Positions 51,272-62,150 of a stretch of 64,000 nucleotides of DNA are shown piece by piece. Source of the DNA: Setophaga petechia (lineage: Eukaryota > Chordata > Aves > Passeriformes > Parulidae). Position 1 is the first letter of the stretch. The number at the start of each line of letters is the position of its first letter. The translations under genes were made by a program, and so were the position numbers. The stretch spans positions 434,001-498,000 of the forward strand of contig JANCRA010000166.1 of NCBI GenBank assembly GCA_024362935.1, written 5' to 3'. The notes under the pieces were generated by a model. That model was given only the letters and a program-made list of their open reading frames with translations. It was not told the DNA's origin and ran no database searches.

Positions 51272-54200
51272 TTTCCTGGGTCATAGGAGTGATGATAAAT
51301 AGTGTTGAAATAAAAAGGCCCAAATCACTAAGGCAAAGAGTAGTTTCCTTCCTCAAATTAGGGAAAGGAATAGTGTCTGTAAGTTTGCCACAGACCCAAG
51401 GATAGCACGTGTGGAGATTGACTGAAACTACCAAACATATGAATCATTCCTAGGTGGGAGATTTAGCATAGTCTCCCAGACTTCCAGCTATGGTTGGTGG
51501 AGAGATGGGGATCCTCTGAAGGTAGTTCACAGCAGGAGCCTAATTTGGATTCCTGAATCATCATCCAGAAGTACCTGTAGAAGAGACTTATCACAAACCT
51601 TACTTTGCCTGGCCTTCAACCCCCGTGGGAAGCTGCAGGTTAGGAACTGTGCCTATTTCCCTCGTCCCTTTTGTGCCAGCATAGCAGATTCTCCATATGT
51701 AGCCTGTCTTCTAGATCTGCTGATAATGCAGTGATTCTTGGCCTTGACATTTGCAATTCACAGACTAAATTAAATTTTCTAAGAATAAATCCAGATTTGC
51801 TTCTTAGAAAAACCTGTTGAAAATGCTGGTTTGAAAAGCTCAGGAATTAGAGGGAAATGAGTTACTAGAACTAATTTAATGTACCTCACAAAAGTTGCTG
51901 AAAAAGAAATTATGACAAAGCAGTAATCTCAGTGTGCAGGGTCACTTCAGCACCTTCTTCTTTTATAATGATAGGGATGTAGAAGTCATGACCAGTCCTG
52001 TGGGCTTGTGAGCTTGCTGCTTGTGCTGTCTGAGGCAGTATGAATGCCCCATTTGTACTGCTAATCATAAGAATCATTATGCAGCTGAGTAGATTAGGGC
52101 AAGATTACTGATTAATAAAAACTTTCTGTAGTTAGGTATCCAAGCCTTCTGTAGTTAGGTACCCAAGGAACAGAGAATTCCTCTGGTCTTTAAAAGGATA
52201 TTTATTTTCCTCACAATGAAGGCATCTCACAGAAGTTGCATTTGTTTTCAATTCTGCAATGCAAAACTCCTTCCCAAGGTGTCCATGTGCTATGTTCTCA
52301 TTAGGAAAGTAAAATTTATGGTGGGCTAGATGAGAGATGAAGTCTTCCTTTGAGGAACCTAAATTTTCCTTGAAATTACATTTCTCTCCAAATAATACCT
52401 TCCTAGGAAATCTTAGGTACTAGTCTTCAATAGGTCTGGAAATAACTTTGGTTCAAGTTTCTTGTTGTTTATATTTGTAGAGAAGGATGAGAGGAATCTT
52501 GATAAGAGCTTTTGATTTTTATTATCTCTTTTCCTTTGTTGGTGCTAAGCTATTTTTGCCAGGTACCTTTCTTGTGAGTTCATAATTTTAAAAGAGACAT
52601 TCCAACTGGATATCAGTTTATTTCTTTGTTTATTTGCATGTACCTCTCTGAGGTAAGAAAGTGAGCTAAAGATAGGGAGCTGAAGTGCTCAGAATCACTC
52701 ATCATCATTGGATTTTGCATCCTAAATAGCCTTCTGAAAACTTCTTCCCAGCTGCTGCATAGCTTGGAGATGTTGAAAAGTATGGAAGTTGATCAAGGGT
52801 AATCTGCTTTATTGGATCTCCCATATCATTTGTCAGGTTGTGAACAGCACAGAGTCCATCTGGCCTGAAAACTCTGGGAAGGCTTCCAAGAGAAGTCTCA
52901 CTCTTGCCTGCCTTTGCAGTGGGCTCAGGAAGTTAATTCCTTGGGCACATGCCAGGATGGAGTAGCAGTCACATCACGGGATATTGGAATCTGGAGCAAC
53001 TTCTTGTAATCTTGAGTTGTCCCGTGAAGGACTGGCCAGGGTAAGTGGTGTAAGAAGAAGGACCTGAGTTACTGAAGTTGTTCCCATCCCAGATGAAGTA
53101 CTGATTGTAGTTTTGGCCATTTCATGGAGCTGGAGGAGCAGCTATGCAGGGAGTTTGCAAGGGCTGCTAATGGAGCAAACAGCCCAGCACACACTTCTGG
53201 TGCAAAGGGCCATACAGGAGGAGCCAGGACTGGAGTGTTCCTCACAGCATCTTAATAAGAGTCTGGCTAGGAGGTAACCACCAGACCTGAATCACATGGA
53301 AATTGATGCTGAGTCAGAAAAGGCAGAGTGTCCTTCTCCCATTGTAGGCAATCATCTGAGACGGAATACACAAATTTCCTGTATTGTTCTTTGGATGGAA
53401 ATATAGAAGGTAAGCTAATGATTTATTTTGATTCCCTTGGCCTTTTCAGTGTTTTTGTCTGTTTACACTCATTTGGTGAAGGCAGCTGGTAGAACACACC
53501 TGTGTTTGCACCAGCAATGTCTTGGGACACAGACTGAGGCAGAGCATGAGCGCCAAGGTGAGCTGAGACCATGTTTAGCTCTCTGTTGTGCAACTGAAAA
53601 ATGGCTTTTTAACTGACTGTGGTTTTATTTAACAACTAATTTAAAGTCAAAAACTGTGTTTTTCAGTTGATATATTTGCTTCCCCCAATGTAGATTTCAA
53701 TTTTTTATCAATTTGCTTCTCATTTTTTCATCATCCTTCCTGATTTTTTTTAAAACTCGCCAAAGCTGACAGCTGTTTTAAACAGGTTTGAAATCAAGTT
53801 ATTACTTCTATGCTGTCAGCCATGGAGTCTATGTGCTTAAAGGTATATGCATACATATATTTATTTATATATACATGTATTTCATTTTACAGTATGAAAT
53901 TATAAGGCAGAAACTATTCATTTAATACATCAAAATGCTATGTGCAACTCTTGCACTATATCATAAAAAAAAATAAACAGTAAATCACTTATATTTGCTT
54001 GTATATGACAGCCTATTTAAAACTGGAGTCTCACCTACTTCAGTTTCAAACTAATTAAAAGTTGTCATTTAAAACTACTGAACTTATGTTTTGACCCCAC
54101 AGTAAATCAGAGTTTCAAGGTTCTGTGATTTCAACTAGCTTAGAGTGTGTAGTACTTCTGAACTTGTGCAGAGAAAGTAAAGCAAAAATAAGAAGAAACA

Positions 54201-54506
54201 TTCTGTAGTTAAGTTCCATTATGTGTCCCAGCTTTTATCTTTCCTCTTACTTCAATGTCTTTGGACTCCATGGGCTGCTGATAGACCCCAATTTTAGCTC
54301 TTGTCCCTCTTTGCAAATAAATATTTCCACAGTGTGGACCAAACTGTAACTTTCATGTCCACTGGCAAAGAAGTGTTGAGTTGTGCCCTGAGCACCTGCT
54401 GTGCAGTGCCTTCCTCAAGCACTCACCCTGGAGCAAGGAAGAAGGAGAGAGGATGCAGAAGACCCTACAACTACTTCTCTTTGAGTGCTGGCCAGTGACA
54501 AAGTGC
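51272..54506. other. non-coding spacer between duplicates
   Basis: No gene is recognised. It contains a 23-bp near-perfect tandem repeat (52122-52167) and AT-rich simple sequence near 53840-53880. Confidence 0.5.
52122..52167. repeat. 23-bp tandem duplication
   Basis: Two adjacent 23-bp units centred on TTCTGTAGTTAGGTA, the second differing at two positions. A small slippage or repair duplication. Confidence 0.9.
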
Positions 54507-54744
54507 CTTAGGCATCATGAAATGATTATTTTTGAAAATATTGTGGCAAGGTCTCCTGACATGTAACAGATAACTTGAAAATTCTATTGCACTATTCTAT
54601 TCTATTGTATTCTATTCTATTCTATTCTATTCTATTCTACTGTATTCTATTCTATTCTATTCTACTGTACTCCAGTAACAGTTCTGGAAAAAAAAAAAAT
54701 CTCTGGTTTAAATAATGAGCTTCACTTTCTTTGGAATTCCACTT
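54507..54744 (+). repeat. 165-bp direct duplication, copy 2
   Basis: The second copy of the 51107-51271 segment in the same orientation. It differs by 74 extra bases (54592-54665) of TTCTA-type repeat and by one A fewer (12) in the A-run. GTGCC occurs just before its left edge and again 2 bp past its right edge, a weak hint that this copy is the inserted one. Confidence 0.95.
54582..54669. repeat. (TTCTA)n pentanucleotide microsatellite
   Basis: About 17 units of TTCTA/TATTC with a few interruptions such as CTACTGTA. The tract sits inside copy 2 at the point where copy 1 has only ATTCTATTGCATGTACTCC, so expansion in copy 2 or collapse in copy 1 is implied. Confidence 0.95.
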
Positions 54745-56689
54745 GTGTGCCAAGATGAAATGCTCTGCACTTCCTTATCTTCATTTTATATTTTCTCCAC
54801 CTGATAAATGGGTGGTGTTTTGTTATGACCATTTTGCTCTAATTTTCAGACCAGTTGTTGCATTTTCTCTCCTGATGGCAGAGCAGACACTCTCAGCACC
54901 AGACTCTAACATCTTCTGGCTTTTAGTCAGGAGTTACTACGAGGACCAGGGCAACAGGCTGGGTGAGTCCATGGGGTGGCCTTGCTGTTGGGATGCCAAA
55001 TGTGCCATGGAATGTGCAGAATGCCATGTTAAATAGTGTGAAACCTTTGACTCTTTTGGCAGGTTTGTTTCAAGCACTTATTTTCAGCTCTGCTTTTCAA
55101 ATATATTCATTATGCTTTGACAATGCATAATTGTTCCATATGTCTCCCTTTAACTTTACCTTCATCAAAAGCATCTGACACACCAGGTGATACTTTCATT
55201 ATTGATATGATAATATTCATGGTCAGTTATGCTTTTTCTTAGGGATTGGAGAGATCAGTGATAGGACACAGTTCTTGTCTGAGGGAGGAATGTCAAATAG
55301 CCTTTACTGAAGGGTTTCTGATAAAATATTTTGACTTGACTGGATTCAGGCATGTGCTCTGTGCTGCTGTGCTGGCTGACTTTCAAAGCTCTTGGAAAAT
55401 GTGCCTGTGCCTCTGAGTTCCTGTGCCAATTCTCTAGCTGTTGTGCAGATCAGAAGGGCAAGTTTCAGGTGTTCTGCACTCCACGTGCAGAGCTGTAATT
55501 TGTAGTGCAGGCCAAGTTAATAACTTGATTAATTTACTTATACCTGGCCTAATGCCACAGAGTGCAAAACATGAATCCTGAAGTAGGTGTCTGTGCATTT
55601 GCTTATGAAACACAAGTCACAGACTGACAATTTTTTAAACATAAATTCAATATCAATATTGATTGGGATGGGGAGGAATGATCAATACCTATGTGTAGTT
55701 AATAATTAATGTAGCACTCCAAAAGCCCTCTCTAGTGAAAAACCATCATGGCTAGCTTATTTCTCAAAAAATTAGATAGAAATAGGAATGTATATTATGG
55801 GTCTTAGGGCCTAGTTGTCCAATTATGGTGAAATCTTAAGGAAAAAAATCTCAACACCTTCAAAGATTTGTCCAGGAAATGTTAGCTTAACTGTTTCCTT
55901 TGCTTGAAAACAATTTTCTTTTCCTTCAAACCTCACCCTTTTTTACTCCTAGGCTTTCTATTACCACAGTGACTTCCACAAATGTGTGTCCTTTGAGACC
56001 TGTAAACAAAAATATCTCTGCTGCCAAGATAAACTTCATCTTTAAAATCCTAATTTTCAAAGATTTTCACCCTCTTCAGTTTGCATATCCATGCATCGAT
56101 GCATACATAAAAACCCCTCAGTCCTTTTTGACACACTTTAAGATTTCTTCTTGAAATTTTTGCCTGGCAACAAATATTCTAAAGGCACCAGTTATGAATA
56201 CTTATTCAGTTGATCTTAGATAAAGCTCAGAGGAGGATGAACATTCTAAAGCCAAAAATACAGAAGGTCATTGCTTCTGAGAGAAATGGACGGTGTGTAA
56301 AGCATAGCAAGAGGCTGATTCTCTTTGTCCCTGACTAGATTTCAAAACCTGGGCAGATTTGGAGCCACAGGGACTGGCTTTTTATGGAAGCCTGCTGAGC
56401 TACCACCTGTCTGCTGAGCCATGTCTCTTAGTCCATCTAATTTGCAAAGTCAAACATATTAGCCTAAGGGACCGCAAACGTGGTGAAAACACAGGACAAG
56501 AAGACAGTCTTCATTTACAAATTTCAGATAGCTGTTTGATTCAAGGCAGTACAGGGAAGATTTCTAAAATGAGTAAGAGAGATGAAAGAGCTGTAGACTA
56601 CCTTGGGACTTCAATTTGGGAAGGCTTTGGAGTGTATGGCTTAGGCTTACAAAATCATGGAGATATGGTTAAAGTGACTGCAGAACTGT
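54745..56689. other. non-coding stretch
   Basis: No gene is recognised. It includes a 14-bp perfect palindrome, ATGCATCGATGCAT, at 56091-56104. Confidence 0.5.
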
Positions 56690-56935
56690 TATTTTCCTTA
56701 AATACTAAAACTTGGGAAAGTCATTGAAACTGGTGAGAAACTATTTTAAAGGATGTAAGAGAAATTATGTCTTTATGTAGTGGGTGTAACCTGGAACACA
56801 TAGCCTTGGAAAAGAATGGAAGCAGAAGGTGTCAGCAGCTTCAAAAAGGGACTAGACAAAAAGGAATTCAGTTATAGGTCCATGGATATCCTAAAGGGAA
56901 TGGACAGTATTATCCTGTAATTAATTGGTGAAGGA
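56690..56935 (+). mobile_element. ancient CR1 3' remnant
   Basis: A decayed CR1-clade 3' piece on the plus strand. The readable parts are the GGGTGTAACCTGGAACACAT region, CAGCAGCTTCAAAAAGGGAC followed by TAGACAAAAAGGAATTC, and TATAGGTCCATGGATATCC. These follow the order of the C-terminal ORF2 and early 3' UTR of old CR1/L3 copies. It has no coding capacity. Confidence 0.6.
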
Positions 56936-59164
56936 ATATGGAGAGTTCATTTTCCTTTTCTCATGGTCCCATTTTTCTTCATATTCCTCAGAAAGGAATT
57001 TCTCCAGGAATTAATTAAAAGAATTATGACATTCTACTTGAGATTGCCTCTGCAGTGCTACACTAACTACTAAATATACATATTTATATGTGTGTATAAA
57101 AATGAAAAAGTCATTCTTAACAAATTTTTATGTTTGGCAGGTTGGTCCTGTTGCCTTTTAGATGCAAATTCAAATAACTCCTGTGGAAGTTATTCCATAC
57201 TGTTTTGCACAGGTATGATTGTGCTTAGTTAGTTCAAACTGGGCAGATGTCAGTAGTGTGCACTGACTTACACCCAGGTGGAGAGACCCAAGGGGTCCAG
57301 TGACCTGCTCCCAGGCTGGCTGGGCTCAGGACAGGTACAGCAGCAGGTACCTTTGCATGCATAGATATAGATGTGTATACACTTCTGTCTGTGTGCATGT
57401 GGGTGAATTGATTGTTGCATGAATGTTATCTTGAATCTATAATTAAGTCACTGTTTTAATTAGACTGAATCCTATTGAATCACTTTATGAATGTCAAAGT
57501 GGTCAATGATTAAGTTCTTGCTAAACCCTTTTGTACCCTTATCTTTTTCACCCATTTCATTTGCACCCTTCCTGGTCTCTGTGTAAATAATTTTGTATTG
57601 ATTTCCCTTTGTGTGCTTCATCTATGTAGTAAATAAGAGAGTGAACTTTGCCACTGAACTCTGTTATGTTGCACTTTCACAGATTTATATTAAAATCTGC
57701 TTTTCACCGATGCTTTTGATGGTGATTCTCTAAGCCTTCCAAAGCACCCACTTGTGACAGAGTTGTCCCAAAAGAAGGGTCACTGTGCTGCTCCTTGCTG
57801 TGGGACAGGTTAGTTTGTTAGTCAGTGACAGCCATGTATGAGTGCGTTGAGGGCAGGCACAGTCTGTTATCTGCATCCATCCTGATTTAAGCTGCTCACT
57901 GGCTCGCACCACACGACTGGAAGAAGGAAGCTGAGGAGCAGGGCCAGGAGCCAGGCAAGCTGTATCTGGATCTCAGCTGGACCAGTCTTCAAAACTTGGT
58001 TTTCTCTGTCTTTCTGGTGGGACAACTTTATGAACACATGAAACTGCTCTTCCCCATGAGAGTTTATGAAGGGAGAAAGAGTTTTTCTGTTTGTTTGGCT
58101 TTCTCTTCCCTTGGCTCAGATTTGTATTGCTCACAGGTGTTTTTAAAATAGGCCTAATAAAAGCTCGCAGTCCACCTGCACAATATCATAATCTCACCAA
58201 ATTTGTACAATGCTGGAAGCCCTGTGCAAGATACCTAAAATCTGATTCTGGAGAACAAAATGGGAATTCTTCCCCCTGGGCTTTGGAGCTGCAGGGGACA
58301 TGTGCTTGCACAGGATATCCCTGGGCAGGATACCCATTCTGGGGAGAAGGGAGGTCCATTTACAGCAGTGGGTGAAAGCCAGCAGCAGGAGGAGCCCCTA
58401 GGAGCTGTGACAGCTTATATAAAGATGATCTGCATCCTCCAGGGAAATGAAACAGGAGTTCACCCACTTGTTCTCCTGTAATCACACATCTGTAAAACAG
58501 TCTAGAAATGAAAGACAAATGACAGCTCCCATGTTGTGCTGCTCATCTCCTGGTGAAGACAGAACTATGCAGCAGCTGAAATTTGATGGACAGATTTGCC
58601 AGAAATAAGAGGATAGGAAACCAAACTAATAGCTTTAGATGAAGGCATGGCTGTGAGTATTTTTCATCTGAGCTCAGTTTTCTGTGGGTGAATATGATTA
58701 TTCCAAGATTTGAGGCTCACATCACTCATACTAGCAGTGTATTAAGATCATACAGCTCATTGATGTGGCCAGGCAGAATGGGATAAATGATTTCAGGCTA
58801 ACAGCTAATGACTGTCTCTTCCTTATGTTCCCAAAGGGTTGGGAAAAAGCCCTGTGAACCTTTCCTCTGTATTTGTCAAAGATTACTTTTGTGTGTCCAC
58901 TGGGCCTGAAATATTAGATGAGTGCTTTGAAAGTATTGTCAAAATGAAATGTACTATTTTGCTTAATTCTGCAGATCATGCAGCATTATTTCTGATGCCC
59001 AACTGACTGATGTGTAGAACTAACTTTCAGCAAGAGAACTGATGCCAAAGTGCAGATATAAGGGATTTATTTTAGGAATTTAGAAGGATATGAAGTTAAA
59101 CATTGATTTTTTTTCTTTTTTAAATTATCCAGCCTTATATAATTTTAGAAGTATTTACACAAAA
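56936..59164. other. non-coding stretch
   Basis: No gene or repeat is recognised up to the start of the large CR1. Confidence 0.5.
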
Positions 59165-59202
59165 TTAAAGGCAGACCTCATTGAGAGTGCTTTAAACTAG
59201 GT

Positions 59203-60290
59203 TTGAAGGGGGAAGGGCAAGCAGCAGAGCTACCTGGAAGCAGGCCCAAGGGTTGCAAGGCTGAGTTAGGGGTGAAGTCAGTAGCCCAGCTGAGGTGTGT
59301 GCATACCAACACACACACCTTGGGCAACAAAGAAGAAGAGCTGGAGGCCATGGTGCCACTGCAGAGCTATGATGTAGCTGCCATCACGGAAACATGGTGG
59401 GACGACTCACTTAGCTGGAGTACTGCGCTGGATGGATACAAGCTCCTCAGAAGAGACAGGAAAGGAAGAAGAGGAGGAGGGGTGGCCCTTTATGTTAAGC
59501 AGACTTTCAATGCCATAGAAATTGAAACTAAGGAAGATGGAGTTGAATGTCTACGGGTAAGAATTAAGGGGAAGGCCAACAAGGCTGACACCATACTGGG
59601 AGTCTGTTATTGTCCACCCAACCAGGAAGAGACTTATTCTATAAGCAGCTAGGTAATGTTTCAAGATCATCAGCCCTTGTTCTTGTGGATGACTTCAACC
59701 TACCGTACATCCGCTGGGAACTTAATACAGCAGTAAAGAGGCAGTCCAGGAAATTCTTAGAATGTATGGAGGACAACTTTTTGTCACAGCTGGTGGGGGA
59801 ACCCACCAGGGGAGGGACTATGTTAGATCTGCTGTTTGCAAATAGAGATGGGCTGGTGGGAGATGTGGTGGTTGGAGGTTGCTTGGGGCAGAGTGATCAT
59901 GAAATAATAGAGTTCTCAATATTTGGTGAAGTCAGGAGGAGCACCAACAAGACTCTTACATTGGACTTCTGGAAGGCAATTGGCCTGTTTAGGAGACTTA
60001 TTCAGAGCATCCCTTGGGAAACAGCTCTTAAAAACAAAGGAGTTCAGGAAAGGTGGGCATGTCTCAAAACAGAAATCTTGAGGGCACAGGAACAGACTGT
60101 CCCTGTGTGCCGAAAGATCAGTCAAGGGGGTAAACATCCAGCCTGGCTGGGCAAGGAGGTTTTGGAGGAACTTAGGAATAAAAAGAGGATGTACCAGTGT
60201 TGCAAGGAGGGTCAGATCTCTAAGGAAGTATTCAAGAAGGCTACTGGAGCATGCAGGAAAAAAATTAGGGGGGGCCGAAGCTCATTTTGA
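59203..60290 (+). pseudogene. CR1 ORF2 endonuclease part, broken
   Basis: The apurinic-like endonuclease domain that nicks target DNA for target-primed reverse transcription. The motif ITETWWDD is at about 59381, GGGVALYVK follows, GVCYCPPNQ precedes a frameshift near 59625 caused by a short deletion, and DDFNLP, EPTRGGTMLDLL and the catalytic SDH (59892-59900) follow in the next frame. The second frame then runs through a lysine-rich linker and fails at a G-run near 60268, where one extra base leads to a stop. The order and spacing of motifs match CR1 ORF2. Confidence 0.9.
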
Positions 60291-60297
60291 ACTTGGA

Positions 60298-61990
60298 ATG
60301 GCGACTTCTGTAAAGGATAATAAAAAATGTTTTTACAAATACATTAATGCTAGAAGGAAGGGTAAGAGCAGCCTTTGTTCTTTATTGGACAAGGGAGGGA
60401 ACTTAGTATCTGCAGATGAGGAGAAGGCAGAAGTGCTTAATGCCTACTTTGCCTCGGTTTTTAATGGGAAGATGACTTGCCCTCAAGACACCTGCCCGCC
60501 TGGACTGGTTGATGGTGACAGGGAGCAGAATGGTCCCCCCATTATCCAAGAGGAGGCAGTCAAAGAACTACTGAAATGCTTGGATGTTCATAAATCTATG
60601 GGACCAGACAGGATCCACCCCAAAGTAATGAGAGCTGGCAAATGAGCTTGCAAAGCCACTCTCCATCATTTACCAACAGTCCTGGATCACTGGTGAGGCT
60701 CCGGATGACTGGAAGCTGGCCAATGTGATACTCGTTCACAAAAAGGGTGCAAAGGAGGATCCTGGTAATTACAGACCAGTCAGCCTGACCTCAGTACCTG
60801 GCAAAATAATGGAACAGTTTATATTAAGTGCCATCACATAGAATTTACAGGATGGCCAGGGTATCAGACCCAGCCAGCATGGGTTTAGGAGGGGTAGGTC
60901 ATGTTTAACCAACCTGGTCACCTTTTATGACCAGGTAACCCACCTAGTGGATGCAGGGAAGGCTGTTGATGTTGTTTACTTGGATTTCAGCAAGGCCTTT
61001 GACACTGTCTCCCACAGCACACTCCTAGACAAGCTGGCAGCCCGTGGCTTGGACAGGAGCACTCTGTGCTGGGTTAGGAACTGGCTGCACGGCCGGGCCC
61101 AGAGAGCGATGGTGAATGGTGCTGCATCCAGCTGGCGGCCAGCCACCAGTGGTGTCCCTCAGGGGTCTGTGCTGGGGCCAGTTCTATTTAATATTTTTAT
61201 TGATGACATGGATGAGGGTTTAGAGTCTTTCAATAGCAAATTTGCAGATGACACTAAGATGGGAGCGTGTGTTGATCTGTTAGAGGGACGGAGGGCTTTG
61301 CAGAGGGACTTGGAGCGATTGGATGGATGGGCAGAATCTAATGGGATGAAGTTCAATAAGTCCAAATGCTGAATCCTGCACTCTGGCCTCAATAACCCCC
61401 TGCAACGTTATAGACTGGGGACGGTGTGGCTGGACAGTGCTCAGGAGGAAAGGGACCTGGGGGTGCTGGTTGACAGTCTGCTGAACATGAGCCAGCAGTG
61501 TGCCCAGGTGGCCAAGAAGGCCAATGGCATCCTGGCTAGTGTCAGGAATAGTGTGGCCAGCAGGAGCAGGGAGGTCATTCTTCCCCTGTACTCGACACTG
61601 GTGATGCCACACCTTGAGTATTGCGTCCAGTTCTGGGCCCCTCAGTTTAGGAGGGACGTTGAGATGCTTGAGCGTGTCCAAACGAGAGCAACGAGGCTGG
61701 TGAGGGGCTTGGAGCACAAGCTGTATGAAGAACGACTGAGGGAGCTGGGGTTGTTCAGCCTGGAGAAAAGGAGACTCAGAGGTGACCTTATCACTCTCTT
61801 CACCTTCCTGAAGGGTGGCTGTGGTGAGCTGTGGGTCCGTCTCTTTCTCTGGGCAACAACAGACAGAACAAGAGGACACAGTCTCAAGCTGCGCCAAGGG
61901 AGATACAAGCTAGAATTAAGGAGGAAGTTTTTCATAGAAAGAGTGGTCAAATACTGGAATCATTTACCCAGGGAGGTGGTGGGTAAATGA
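60298..61990 (+). pseudogene. CR1 ORF2 reverse transcriptase, broken
   Basis: The reverse-transcriptase and C-terminal parts of ORF2. Motifs in order: NAYFASVFN, MGPDRIHPKVM, a frameshift near 60630, LSIIYQQSW, GNYRPVSLTSVPGK, a TAG stop at 60839, [35 protein letters not shown], and the catalytic FADD at 61241-61252. A TGA at 61371 interrupts KSKC-ILHSG. The C-terminal part continues open to 61990 ([43 protein letters not shown]) and ends early at VVGK because of the inverted repeat described separately. Key active-site residues are still present, so decay is moderate. Confidence 0.92.
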
Positions 61991-61999
61991 TTCCAGTAT
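61951..61999. repeat. 20-bp perfect inverted repeat in CR1
   Basis: The left arm ATACTGGAATCATTTACCCA (61951-61970) is followed by a 9-nt spacer and its exact complement at 61980-61999. The left arm is ordinary CR1 ORF2 sequence. The right arm replaces the usual CR1 sequence after GGGAGGTGGTGG and creates the premature stop. Confidence 0.92.
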
Positions 62000-62150
62000 A
62001 TGGGAAGTTGAATTAAGCCATCCCTTGATGTATTTAAAAAAAGACTGGAAGTGGCACTTGGTGCCATGATCTAGTTGAGGTGTTAGAACACAGGTTGGAC
62101 TTGATGATCTTAAAGGTCTCTTCCAACCTAGAAATTCTGTGATTCTGCGA

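Larger units (their letters stand above)
59165..62150 (+). mobile_element. CR1 LINE, ORF2-bearing, 3 kb
   Basis: The largest element in the window, a plus-strand CR1 of about 2,990 bp. It begins in the region just before ORF2 (GAGAGTGCTTTAAACTAGG at its start), lacks ORF1 and the 5' UTR, and ends in the CR1 tail ATTCTGTG-ATTCTGCG (62134-62149). It covers the endonuclease, reverse transcriptase and C-terminal parts of ORF2. Frameshifts, a TAG at 60839 and a TGA at 61371 make it inactive. A complete CR1 is about 4.5 kb, so the copy is 5'-truncated but unusually long. No clear target-site duplication is seen, which is normal for CR1. An odd 20-bp inverted repeat lies at 61951-61999. Confidence 0.95.

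Noticed and set aside
56091..56104. 14-bp palindrome ATGCATCGATGCAT
   Set aside because: Too short to support a function without conservation data.
61280..61897. 205-codon minus-strand open frame
   Set aside because: It is the shadow of the CR1 reverse transcriptase and C-terminal region on the plus strand.
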